This document shows positions 16,293 to 24,117 of a stretch of DNA of 30,660 nt, piece by piece. Within the stretch, counting starts at the first letter, position 1, and each line of letters starts with the position of its first letter. A program made the translations under genes and the position numbers. The stretch comes from an uncultured Planctomycetaceae bacterium (GTDB taxonomy: Bacteria; Planctomycetota; Planctomycetia; Pirellulales; Pirellulaceae), in the NCBI GenBank assembly GCA_903927685.1, contig CAIYOB010000282.1, positions 1 to 30,660 of the forward strand. The letters run 5' to 3'. The notes beneath the pieces are model-generated. The model searched no databases and was not told where the DNA came from. It saw only the letters and a program-made list of their open reading frames with translations.

Positions 16293-19200
16293 ATGCCTTT
16301 GGAATTCTGGTGTCAGCGAACGCTGCACGTCACGATCGACGGGCCGCAGGGGGCCGCAAGCCTCGTCATTGCCAAGCCGTTTGCGCTCGTCGGCTCCGAT
16401 CCGCGGTGTGACGTCGTGCTGGCAGACGAAACCGTGGCGCAGCGCCAGTTGTACCTCCATGCGACTTTGGACGGCGTCTACTGTGTCGATCTGGCTCCGG
16501 GGCGTCCGGACGACCAGAAGGGCAATGGCTGGCTCTCGACGGATTCGCCGCTTCGTGTCGGGACGCACACGATTCGTGTCGCCTGGGGAGATGGGACGGC
16601 TGTTTACCCAGGTGTCGGACGCCCGCCGCTGGATGCCCGAGACGCTCTGCCGCAGCCCCGCCCTCAACTGGTTTTCCGCCGTCAAGGCGTGGAGTTCAGC
16701 CGCGGTGACGTGACCCGCCGACTGTCGGTGGTGGGCCGTTCGAAACCCAGTACGCTGGTCATCAAGAGCCCCACGATCTCCCGCTGCCATTGCATCCTGG
16801 CTCGGGAGGCCGACGCGTTTTGGGTGGTGGACCTGCTCAGCTCCAACGGCGTCTGCGTGAATGGCCGCAGCCTGGAGGTCGCTCGACTGAACGCGGGCGA
16901 TACTCTGTTGTTGGGAGAAATCGAGGTCTCCTACGTGGCCGCGTTGGGCGTGGTTCCACCCGCTGAATCGGCCACTGCCACACAGCCCGATCCGGACAAG
17001 CCCGGCGGTTCGGAAGATTCTCGCCTGCGACAAGGCGACGCGGTGGACGCGACCCCACCACGGGCAGAGCCAAGCGCGTCTTTCGCGGAAGAGCGGGCGA
17101 CGTGCGTGACCGCCAGTCCGTTCGCCGACGGCAGCGTACGGCTGGAGTTAGAGCGGGAACTGCTGCGACTGGAACGGGCGGCGTTCGAGTCCGAGGCGGC
17201 CGCACGCCGCCGCCAGCTGGCGGCGGACCAGCGACAACTGGAAACCAAGCGGGCCAAGTTGGAGGCCGAGCGAGTCGACGCCCAGGACCTCCTGGCCGAG
17301 GAAACGGAGCGGCTCAAGGCCGAGGCGGCGGCGAACGCCGCCGTGGCGGCAGAACTGCGGAACGAACGAGCGGCCATCGAACGAGACCGGACCGCCCTGG
17401 CCTTGGAGACGAGCGGACTTGGCGAACGGACGGCGAGCCAGCAACGGCAACTCGAGGCTGAACTCGCCCGTCTCGCGGACCAGCGGCAGACGACCGAGCA
17501 GGAATTGGCGCAGCGTGCGGACGCCCTGCGGGACCAGCAGGAAGAACTCCGCCGACGAGCGGCGGCCTGGGACGCGGCGCGGCGGCAGGAGCAGCAGCAC
17601 TTGGCCGAGGAGGCCCAGCGGCTGAAGGCCGAGGCCGCGGCGAACGCCGCCGCGGCGGCGGAACTGCAGCGCGAACGAGCGGCCGGCGAACGCGAACGGG
17701 CCGCCCTGGCCCTGGAGACGAGCGGACTTGGCGAGCGGACGGCGAGCCAGCAACGGCAAGTCGAGGTCGAACTCGCCCGTCTGGCCGACCAGCGGCGGAC
17801 GGCGGAACGGGAACTGGCGCAACGCGCAGACGCCCTGCGGGACCAGCAGGAAGAACTCCGCCGGCAAACGGCGGCCTGGGACGCAACACGGCAGCAGGAG
17901 CAGAAACACTTGGCCGAAGAGGCCCAGCGGTCAAAAGCCGAGGCCGCCAAGAGCACCGCCGTGGCGGCAGCCTTAAAGGACGAGCGGGCGGCCGTCGAAC
18001 AGGAGTGGGCCGCCTTCGCCGTGGAGACAGCCGCACAGCGGGAGCAGTTGGCGAGCCGGCAGCGGCAGCTCGAGGTGGAACACGAGCGTCTGGCCGGCCA
18101 GCGGCAGACGACCGAGCAGGAACTGGCGCAACTCGCGGACGCCCTGCGGGACCAGCAGGAAGAACTCCGCCGAGAAGTGGTGGCCCGGGACGCAACGCAG
18201 CAGCAGGAACAGAAGCGACTGGCCGAGGAGGCCCAGCGGCTGAAAGCCGAGGCGGCCAAGAGCAGCGCCGTGGCGGCGGAACTGCAGAAAGAGCGAGCGG
18301 CCATCGAGCGGGAGTGGGCCGCCTTTGCCGCCGAAACGGCCGAACTGCGCGAGCGCATGGTGAGCCGGCAGCAGCAGTTGGAGGCGGAGCTCGCGCAACT
18401 GGCCGGCCAGCGGCAGATGACGGAACAGGAACTGGCCAAACGCTCGGGCGCCGTGTGGGACCAACAGGAAGAGTTCCGTCGGCAAGCGGCCGCCTGGGAA
18501 GCGGAGCGGCAGCAGGAGCAGAAACGCTTGGGCGAAGAAGCTCAGCGGTTAAAGGCGGAGGCGGCGAAACTCACTGCCGTGGCGGCCGAACTCAAGAGTG
18601 AACGAGCGGCGGTCGAACAAGAGTGGTCCGTCTTTACCGCGGAGACGGCCGAGCTGCGCGAGCAACTGGTGCGGCAGCAACAGCACTTGGAGGCGGAGCT
18701 GACACGTCTGGCCGACCAGCGGCAGACGACGGAGCGGGACCTGGCGAAACGCGCGGACGCCGTGCAGGGGCAGTTGGAGGAATTTCGCCGGCAAGTGGCG
18801 GACTGGCAGGCGACGCGGCAACAGGAGCAAGAGCGTTTGGCCGAAGAGGCCCAACAGCTGAAGGCCGAGGCGGCGAAGAGCACGGCCGTGGCGGCGGAGT
18901 TGGAGGCCGAACGCGCGGCCGTCGAGCAAGAGTGGGCCGCCTTTACCGCGGAAACAGCCAAGCTGCGTGAGGCGGTGGCCGGCGAGCAACAGCAGCTGGA
19001 AGCGGAGTTTGTCCGCTTGGTCAACCAGCAGCAGGCAGCCGAACAGGAACAGGCGAAACACGCGGACGCGGTGCGGGAGCAGCAGGACGAGTTCCGGCGG
19101 CAAACGGCGGCCTGGCAGGCGACGCAGCAGCAGGAACAGCAACGGCGGGCCGAGGACGCCCAACGCTTGGAGGCCCGCGCGGCGGAACTCGCCGCGGTGG

Positions 19201-20369
19201 CGGCAGACCTGCAGAGCGACCGCACGGCCTTGGAACAAGAACGTGCCGCGTGGACGGCAGAAACGGCCGAGCAGCGTGCCGCGGTGGCTGACGAGCAACG
19301 GCAATTGGAGGCGGAGTTTGTCCGCTTGATCAACCAGCAGCAGGCAGCCGAACGGGAACGGGCGAAACAGGCGGACGCCGTGCGGGAGCAGCAGGACGAG
19401 TTCCGGCGGCAAACGGCGGCCTGGCAGGCGACGCAGCAGCAGGAACAGCAGCGGCGGGCCGAGGACGCCCAACGCTTGGAGGCCCGCGCGGCGGAACTCG
19501 CCGCGGTGGCGGCAGACCTGCAGAGTGACCGCACGGCCTTGAAACAAGAACGCGCTGCGTGGACGGCAGAGACCGCCCGAGTTCGCGAGCATCTGGCCAG
19601 CCAGCAACAACGGATCGAGGCGGAACTTGCCCGTCTGGCCAGCCAACGCCAGGCGGCCGAACAGGAACTGGCGAAGCGTGTGGACGCCGTGCGAGAGCAG
19701 CAGGAAGAGTTCCGGCGGCAAGCGACGGCGTGGGACGCGACGCGGCAGCAGGTGCAGCAGCGTTTGGCCGAGGAAGCTCAGCGCTTGGAAGCCCGGGCGG
19801 AGAAGCTCACCGCGGCCGCTACGGAATTGACGAGCGAACGAGAGGCCATCGAACGAGACCGGGCCGACTTTGCGATGGAACTGGCCGAAGCGCGCGACCA
19901 GCTGGCGACCCGGCAACAAGAGCTCGAGGCGGAGTTCGCTCGCCTCGCTCGTGCGCAGCAGACCGCCGCACAGGAACGGGCGAAACACGCGGACGCCGTG
20001 CCCAATCAGCCGGGAGACCCCCGTCGGCAAGCGGCCGGCTCGGGGCAAGGCTTCGCTCTCACCGTCGCCGCTCACCAAGCCATTCCGGCGTCCGGCGCCC
20101 GTCCTGCCAATCGGCAGGAGCAGGGCGGGGAGGAAGAACCGGCGCCGATCGCGGGACGCGAGACGAGCGAGAAAGAGGATTCCGCAGCCGGCTCCGCTGC
20201 CAGCGACGAGCCGCTGGACGAGGAAGAATTGATGTCGGCGCTCCGCAGGAAATGGCAGGAGACGGCCCAGGAGGAGCGACGGCCTCACCTGCGGCTGATC
20301 CTTGGTTTGGTCTCGACCGTTGGCCTGGTCGTGCTGGGCGTGTTCATCTGGTGGAAGTATTTGGCCTAG
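16293..20369 (+). CDS. Tail-anchored FHA-domain protein with a long tandem-repeat coiled coil
   Basis: This protein has 1358 residues. I chose ATG 16293 because GGAGAGGG precedes it; an in-frame ATG at 16164 lacks this and would add 43 unlikely residues. Residues about 10-110 form a degenerate FHA-like domain: VGSD replaces the usual GR, and the SXXH and NG motifs are missing. Residues about 125-218 form a full FHA domain with VGRS (147-150), SRCH (163-166), SNG (184-186) and VNG (189-191), so it should bind phosphothreonine. After a polar linker, residues about 333-1243 form a coiled coil rich in Ala/Glu/Gln/Arg, built of 103-residue repeats. A single hydrophobic segment at the very end (LILGLVSTVGLVVLGVFIWW) would anchor it in a membrane with the FHA domains in the cytoplasm. 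The protein is probably a phospho-dependent tether or scaffold. No enzyme domain is visible. Confidence 0.9.
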   Translation: MPLEFWCQRTLHVTIDGPQGAASLVIAKPFALVGSDPRCDVVLADETVAQRQLYLHATLDGVYCVDLAPGRPDDQKGNGWLSTDSPLRVGTHTIRVAWGDGTAVYPGVGRPPLDARDALPQPRPQLVFRRQGVEFSRGDVTRRLSVVGRSKPSTLVIKSPTISRCHCILAREADAFWVVDLLSSNGVCVNGRSLEVARLNAGDTLLLGEIEVSYVAALGVVPPAESATATQPDPDKPGGSEDSRLRQGDAVDATPPRAEPSASFAEERATCVTASPFADGSVRLELERELLRLERAAFESEAAARRRQLAADQRQLETKRAKLEAERVDAQDLLAEETERLKAEAAANAAVAAELRNERAAIERDRTALALETSGLGERTASQQRQLEAELARLADQRQTTEQELAQRADALRDQQEELRRRAAAWDAARRQEQQHLAEEAQRLKAEAAANAAAAAELQRERAAGERERAALALETSGLGERTASQQRQVEVELARLADQRRTAERELAQRADALRDQQEELRRQTAAWDATRQQEQKHLAEEAQRSKAEAAKSTAVAAALKDERAAVEQEWAAFAVETAAQREQLASRQRQLEVEHERLAGQRQTTEQELAQLADALRDQQEELRREVVARDATQQQEQKRLAEEAQRLKAEAAKSSAVAAELQKERAAIEREWAAFAAETAELRERMVSRQQQLEAELAQLAGQRQMTEQELAKRSGAVWDQQEEFRRQAAAWEAERQQEQKRLGEEAQRLKAEAAKLTAVAAELKSERAAVEQEWSVFTAETAELREQLVRQQQHLEAELTRLADQRQTTERDLAKRADAVQGQLEEFRRQVADWQATRQQEQERLAEEAQQLKAEAAKSTAVAAELEAERAAVEQEWAAFTAETAKLREAVAGEQQQLEAEFVRLVNQQQAAEQEQAKHADAVREQQDEFRRQTAAWQATQQQEQQRRAEDAQRLEARAAELAAVAADLQSDRTALEQERAAWTAETAEQRAAVADEQRQLEAEFVRLINQQQAAERERAKQADAVREQQDEFRRQTAAWQATQQQEQQRRAEDAQRLEARAAELAAVAADLQSDRTALKQERAAWTAETARVREHLASQQQRIEAELARLASQRQAAEQELAKRVDAVREQQEEFRRQATAWDATRQQVQQRLAEEAQRLEARAEKLTAAATELTSEREAIERDRADFAMELAEARDQLATRQQELEAEFARLARAQQTAAQERAKHADAVPNQPGDPRRQAAGSGQGFALTVAAHQAIPASGARPANRQEQGGEEEPAPIAGRETSEKEDSAAGSAASDEPLDEEELMSALRRKWQETAQEERRPHLRLILGLVSTVGLVVLGVFIWWKYLA
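17290..20020 (+). repeat. Tandem 309-bp (103-codon) in-frame repeat array, about nine units
   Basis: A fixed anchor (KAEAA then AAVAAEL or KSTAVAAEL and variants) recurs at 17331, 17640, 17949, 18258, 18567, 18876, 19185, 19494 and 19803. Every step is exactly 309 bp. Each unit holds the order AVAAEL-ERAA-E-ETA-Q..LEAE..RLA-Q-EL-ADA-QQEE-RR-AAW-QEQ-LAEEAQRL. The unit around 19021-19240 and the next one (19330-19549) are nearly identical in DNA, as are large parts of the first two units. The last unit decays after about 20000, and a shortened copy precedes the array. Because 103 equals ten heptads plus three 11-residue turns, the unit length suits a coiled coil with regular stutters (arithmetic inference). 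Confidence 0.93.
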
Positions 20370-21025
20370 TTCCCAAACACATCCCAGACGAGCAGGGCCC
20401 CCAGAAACAAGACGACCAGCACGACCGCCACGATGGCCAAGTTGAGCCACGTCCTGCCGGCCTTGAATTCCTTGATCTCCGCCTCCTGCTGTTTCTTGCG
20501 CTTAAACTCGACGCTGTCGCGGCGGCGGAGTTGGAATTGGGCTTGGCAATGCGGGCACAAGACCTCCTGGTCGAGCATTTCGACCGGGGTCTCCAGCATC
20601 TTTTTGCACTGCGGGCACGGGATATGAAGCAGGTCCGGCTCGCGGAGTTCGAACGACGGTCCCGCGGGTTTCGTCGAGGGTGCCCCGGCGGGCGTGCCGG
20701 CGCCGGGGCCGACAACCGGGAATCCGGACGTGGGCGGAGCGGGGGCCGGCCCGAGTTGAGGGAAACCGGGCGTCGGGGCCGCGCCGATTTGCGGGTAGCT
20801 CGGCGGGAGCGTCGCGTCGACTTGCGGGTATCCGGACGTGGGGCGGGGCGGAAACGCCGCGGGGCCGTGGGGTGCGAGCGGAGCCTGAGGGGTCGCCGGC
20901 GCGACGAAGGGCGACGGGATCAAGAACAGCGCGCCGCACAGCGGGCAATAGCTCTGCTGCCCCGCCTGAAAGTCCTCTGCTTGCATCAGGCCGGCACACT
21001 GGGGGCACTGAAACTGAAACGCCAT
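20366..21025 (-). CDS. Double zinc-ribbon, proline-rich, C-terminally membrane-anchored protein
   Basis: This 219-residue protein starts at ATG 21025. Two zinc ribbons have the same spacing, C-X2-C-X16-C-X2-C: C7/C10/C27/C30 and C137/C140/C157/C160. Between them is a Pro/Gly-rich linker with repeated YPQI/FPQL-type pieces (GYPQV, SYPQI, GFPQL, GFPVV). After the second ribbon comes a basic, charged segment (RRRDSVEFKRKKQQEAEIKE) and one hydrophobic segment (LNLAIVAVVLVVLFLGALLV, 195-214) at the extreme C-terminus. The ribbons would face the cytoplasm. No enzymatic function is visible. Its stop codon is shared in the CTAG palindrome with the convergent FHA coiled-coil gene, which also ends in a membrane anchor. 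Confidence 0.85.
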   Translation of the reverse strand: MAFQFQCPQCAGLMQAEDFQAGQQSYCPLCGALFLIPSPFVAPATPQAPLAPHGPAAFPPRPTSGYPQVDATLPPSYPQIGAAPTPGFPQLGPAPAPPTSGFPVVGPGAGTPAGAPSTKPAGPSFELREPDLLHIPCPQCKKMLETPVEMLDQEVLCPHCQAQFQLRRRDSVEFKRKKQQEAEIKEFKAGRTWLNLAIVAVVLVVLFLGALLVWDVFGN

Positions 21026-21056
21026 CGCGTCGACACTCCCGGTTCGTTGATCTGGG

Positions 21057-21674
21057 TTACTTCCCGCCGCCGGCCAGTCCCTCACCGACGGCCAGCCGAT
21101 AGCTGTAGTCGAACAACAGTTCCCATTCCGCCCGTGCGATCTGACGGCACAGCGATTCCTGTTTCGAACGCCCCCGGACGACGGCCTCGCACAGGTCGAT
21201 AAAGGCAAACGGCTCCCAAGCCTCCTGCTCCATCAGGAACGCTGCGGACCGATCGAGCGGAGCTTGGCTTGCCAGTCGCCGGGCGGCCGCGCACAAGGGC
21301 CCGAACACGGGATGCCCGCCAACGCGCTGAAACCAGTACTTGGCGTTGAAATAATCAGGCTCCCGCCGATGCATGATACCGTGCCAGTAGCTGCCCGTCG
21401 GCGTGTGGATGCCCTGGCTGATCGTGTGAGATTGATCCAGGAAATCATGCAGCAGCCACACCCCGGCCCGGCATGCGGCCGCCATAGTGCTGTCGACCAC
21501 TTTCCGTGTGTCGAACAAGGCCGCGTCGTCCAGGGCCGCCAAATCCAGCCGGCGGTCCGCCTCAGGCACCCCCGGCCCCAATTCGCACAGCCGGTCGCCG
21601 GACAGCAGTGCCCGACATCCTACGCCGTACTTGGAGACGTTAAACCCTACGGGATCGCTATAGTTTTGACTCAT
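21057..21674 (-). CDS. Conserved-looking hypothetical protein
   Basis: This 205-residue protein from ATG 21674 has no signal peptide or membrane segment. I do not know a named family. Dense aromatic and charged motifs such as GSYWHGIMHRREPDYFNAKYWF and AEWELLFDYSY look strongly conserved rather than random. The region DFLDQSHTISQGIHTPTGSY suggests a helical fold with histidines (two in WHGIMHRRE) that could bind a ligand or metal; that is inference. GGTAGGGCG precedes the start. The gene is 31 bp downstream of the zinc-ribbon gene start and on the same strand, so it may be co-transcribed with it, upstream in the transcript. It is divergent from the S1-domain gene. Confidence 0.75.
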   Translation of the reverse strand: MSQNYSDPVGFNVSKYGVGCRALLSGDRLCELGPGVPEADRRLDLAALDDAALFDTRKVVDSTMAAACRAGVWLLHDFLDQSHTISQGIHTPTGSYWHGIMHRREPDYFNAKYWFQRVGGHPVFGPLCAAARRLASQAPLDRSAAFLMEQEAWEPFAFIDLCEAVVRGRSKQESLCRQIARAEWELLFDYSYRLAVGEGLAGGGK

Positions 21675-21739
21675 CGCCCTACCGCCGCAAAGAACTGGCC
21701 GGACCCATGCCCGGGTCCCTACCTTTGCCTCGTTGGGCA

Positions 21740-21748
21740 TGGTACACT
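21740..21748 (+). promoter_or_regulatory. Extended -10 candidate promoter of the S1-domain gene
   Basis: TGGTACACT combines a TGn extension with a TACACT -10 box (21743-21748), 66 bp before the ATG at 21814. No good -35 box is present, as is common for extended -10 promoters. Confidence 0.4.
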
Positions 21749-21764
21749 GATTGCGGCTGAAAGG

Positions 21765-21780
21765 CCAGTGTGCACGCTGG
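21765..21780. promoter_or_regulatory. Operator-like palindrome in the S1 gene leader
   Basis: CCAGTGTGCACGCTGG is a 16-bp palindrome with a single mismatched pair (T/G at the fifth positions from each end). It lies about 16 bp downstream of the extended -10 box, inside the predicted 5' leader. A second inverted repeat, GGACCC-N6-GGGTCC, lies at 21701-21718 on the other side of the promoter. Either could bind a regulator; no regulator is identifiable in the window. Confidence 0.3.
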
Positions 21781-21813
21781 TGTTCTCCGTATCCGCAACC
21801 GTTCGGTTTCCCG

Positions 21814-23418
21814 ATGAACAACGATCCCAATTCCCTGCCCGCCGACACTACGTCCTTCACCTCTTCGTCGCCAGCCCCTGTTGCGAGCCAGCCGGATGCC
21901 CGGGCGGCAGCAGCATCCGCCGCGGCGGATCCGGTTGCGACTGCCGGGCAGGCGGACCCGTCTGCCGCGCCGGGGCACTCCGCTCCGCCCCTGCGCCGCC
22001 CAGGGACCGCCGGGCCGCGCAAGTCCTTTGGCGACAACCGGGGCGGGCCGCCCCGCCGCGGCGATGCCCGCAACCGCGGCGGCGGACCGCGGAAGCGGCG
22101 CGAGGACGACGAAGCCCCGGACCGGGATCCACTGCTGGACGGCGAAGCGTCGGAAGGTCCGCGCGTCAAGGTCCCGCGGCCCTCCCGCCGACAGCCGCTG
22201 TCGTCGGACTTGGAGCAGGAGTTCGAATCGGCCTTCGCCGGAACCAGCATGGAGGAACTCGTGTCCGGCGTGCCGGGCGCAGCGGCCGTAGGCGCGGGCC
22301 TCGAGGTGGACACGCCGCTCCGCGGGTTCGTCGTCAAGGTCCACGGGGACGACGTGTTCTTTGCCCTTCCCGGTCACAACGAAGGCGTGGCTTCGCTGCG
22401 CACGTTCGGCGATCCGCCGCAGGTGGGGGCAGAGCTGAATGTCGTCGTCAGCAGCTTCAATGCCGAAGACGGCCTGTACGAATTGCGCGTGCCCGGTTCG
22501 TCGATCGCCGTCGAGGACTGGTCCGACTTGGTGGACGGTGCGCTTGTCGAAGCCCGCGTGTCCGGTTCGAACACCGGCGGCCTCGAGTGCCAGGTGGGGC
22601 AGATCCGCGGCTTCATTCCGGCCAGCCAGATCGACGTCTTCCGGGTCGAGAATTTCGCGGATTACCACGACAAGAAACTGCTGTGTGTGGTCACCGAAGC
22701 CAACGAGCGGCGACGGAATCTGGTCCTCAGCCACCGGGCTTTCGTGGAACGGGAAAAGGAAGAGCAACGCCAGAAACTGCTGGACGAGCTGCAAGTCGGC
22801 GATGTCCGCGAAGGCCTCGTGACCAGCGTCCGGGATTTTGGGGCGTTCGTGGACATCGGCGGCTTGGACGGTCTGGTGCACATCAGCCAGCTGAGCTGGG
22901 ACCGCATCTCGCATCCCAGCGAGGTCCTGCAGGCCGGCCAGAAGATCCGGGTCAAGGTCGAGAGAGTTGACCGCGACACGGGCAAGATCGGCCTCAATTA
23001 CCGCGACCTGTTGGATCATCCCTGGACGGACGCCGAAGCTCGCTTCCCGGTGGATGCGGTGGTCAAGGGCGTGGTCACGCGGACGGCCAAGTTTGGGGCG
23101 TTTGTCAAGTTGGCCCCGGGCATCGAGGGCCTGATCCACATCTCGGAACTCGCCCACCACCGCGTGCTGCAAGTCACGAATGTGGTCCGCGAAGGCGAAG
23201 AAGTCGAGGTCAAGGTGCTGTCGGTCGACGGCGAATCGCAACGGATCAGCTTGTCGTTGAAGGACGCCCATCCGCTGCCCGAAGCGGCACCGGCGGCCGC
23301 GGAACAGGAAGCACCCGAAGAGCCGGTGCGGAAGCCGGCGGTCAAGCCCACGGGCAAGCCGCTCAAGGGCGGGACCAGCCAAGAGGCTGGCGGGGATCGC
23401 TTCGGACTGAACTGGTAA
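21814..23418 (+). CDS. S1-domain RNA-binding protein with four S1-like modules
   Basis: The protein has 534 residues. Residues 1-150 are disordered: Ser/Pro/Ala-rich, then Arg/Gly-rich (GDNRGGPPRRGDARNRGG). Four S1-like modules follow: about 166-229 and 243-309 (divergent), 329-399 and 413-485 (classic, with DFGAFVDIGGLDGLVHISQL and KFGAFVKLAPGIEGLIHISEL shortened forms). The C-terminus is Pro/Glu-rich and then basic. The last two modules and the degenerate first two recall ribosomal protein S1 and related RNA-binding proteins. I infer that it binds mRNA or ribosomes; whether it is the main S1 or an extra paralogue cannot be told here. ATG 21814 is the start that fits the composition. The HIT gene follows after 11 bp. 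Confidence 0.88.
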   Translation: MNNDPNSLPADTTSFTSSSPAPVASQPDARAAAASAAADPVATAGQADPSAAPGHSAPPLRRPGTAGPRKSFGDNRGGPPRRGDARNRGGGPRKRREDDEAPDRDPLLDGEASEGPRVKVPRPSRRQPLSSDLEQEFESAFAGTSMEELVSGVPGAAAVGAGLEVDTPLRGFVVKVHGDDVFFALPGHNEGVASLRTFGDPPQVGAELNVVVSSFNAEDGLYELRVPGSSIAVEDWSDLVDGALVEARVSGSNTGGLECQVGQIRGFIPASQIDVFRVENFADYHDKKLLCVVTEANERRRNLVLSHRAFVEREKEEQRQKLLDELQVGDVREGLVTSVRDFGAFVDIGGLDGLVHISQLSWDRISHPSEVLQAGQKIRVKVERVDRDTGKIGLNYRDLLDHPWTDAEARFPVDAVVKGVVTRTAKFGAFVKLAPGIEGLIHISELAHHRVLQVTNVVREGEEVEVKVLSVDGESQRISLSLKDAHPLPEAAPAAAEQEAPEEPVRKPAVKPTGKPLKGGTSQEAGGDRFGLNW

Positions 23419-23429
23419 GGGAGAGCGAA

Positions 23430-23774
23430 ATGGCGGACAAGACCATTTTCAAACGCATCATCGACCGTGAGATCCCCGCGGACATCGTGTACGAGGACGA
23501 ATGGTGCCTGGCCTTTCGGGATATCTCGCCCAAGGCCCCGGTGCACGTGCTGCTGATCCCGAAAAAAGAGATTCCGGCGGTGAACGATTTGACGCCAGAG
23601 GACCAGTCGCTGGCGGGCCATCTGCTGTTGGCCGCCGGCAAGATCGCCCAGCAACTGGAACTGAACAACGGCTACCGGCTGGTCGTCAACTGCGGACCGG
23701 ATGCCGGGCAAGCGGTCAACCACTTGCATGTCCATATCCTCGGCGGCCGGCCGCTGGGATGGCCGCCGGGGTAA
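23430..23774 (+). CDS. HIT (histidine triad) family protein, HINT-type
   Basis: This 114-residue cytoplasmic protein has the usual length for HINT-type nucleoside phosphoramidase/hydrolase proteins. The core TIFKRIIDREIPADIVYED and HVLLIPKK match the family. The histidine triad HLHVHILGG (His98, His100, His102) supplies the nucleotidyl-transfer nucleophile. The substrate is expected to be an AMP-linked small molecule; the cellular role is usually unclear. AAGGGAG sits just upstream of the ATG. It lies between the S1-domain gene (11 bp) and the rhodanese gene (5 bp), so the three are probably one transcript. Confidence 0.95.
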   Translation: MADKTIFKRIIDREIPADIVYEDEWCLAFRDISPKAPVHVLLIPKKEIPAVNDLTPEDQSLAGHLLLAAGKIAQQLELNNGYRLVVNCGPDAGQAVNHLHVHILGGRPLGWPPG

Positions 23775-23779
23775 CGACG

Positions 23780-24115
23780 ATGACCGACCTGCCCTTGCAC
23801 ATCGACGTCCGTTCCGTCAAGGACCTGCTGGACTCCGGCGAGGAGTTTCTGCTGTTGGACTGCCGCGAACCGAACGAGCACGCCTTGGCGCGGATCGAAG
23901 GCGCCAAGCTGGTCCCGATGCAGGAGATCCCCGCGCGTCTGGCTGAACTGGCGCCGCACCGCGACCGCCGGATCGTGGTCCATTGCCACCACGGCGGACG
24001 CAGCCTGAAGGTCGCCCTGTGGCTCCGCAACCAAGGCTTTGCCCAGACGCAGAACATGACCGGCGGCATCGACACCTGGTCGCTGCTGGTCGACACCAGC
24101 CTGCCGCGATATTAG
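23780..24115 (+). CDS. Rhodanese-like sulfurtransferase domain protein
   Basis: This protein of 111 residues is a single rhodanese domain without an export signal. The fold markers FLLLDCREPNEH (about 23-34), GAKLVPM and the active-site loop C69-HHGGRS75 are present, followed by GGIDTW. The catalytic cysteine would carry a persulfide for sulfur transfer or thiol chemistry; the partner is unknown. The ATG at 23780 starts 5 bp after the HIT stop, so it is the third gene of the S1-HIT-rhodanese run. It is convergent with the PIG-L gene, 16 bp away. Confidence 0.95.
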   Translation: MTDLPLHIDVRSVKDLLDSGEEFLLLDCREPNEHALARIEGAKLVPMQEIPARLAELAPHRDRRIVVHCHHGGRSLKVALWLRNQGFAQTQNMTGGIDTWSLLVDTSLPRY

Positions 24116-24117
24116 GG

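Noticed and set aside
17290..20020. CRISPR array or minisatellite
   Set aside because: The 309-bp units are in frame, coding and diverged in codon-like fashion. There are no short identical repeats with unique spacers.
16931..20450. Long antisense open frames (500-630 codons) opposite the FHA repeat array
   Set aside because: They arise because the repeated, GC-rich Ala/Glu/Gln codons lack stop complements in other frames. Their translations are low-complexity Ser/Ala/Leu/Arg strings without domain motifs, and the sense frame has domains and a ribosome site.
21264..23382. Long open frames on both strands around the S1-domain gene
   Set aside because: They are out-of-frame shadows. The true frame shows S1 modules and continues into a properly spaced HIT gene.
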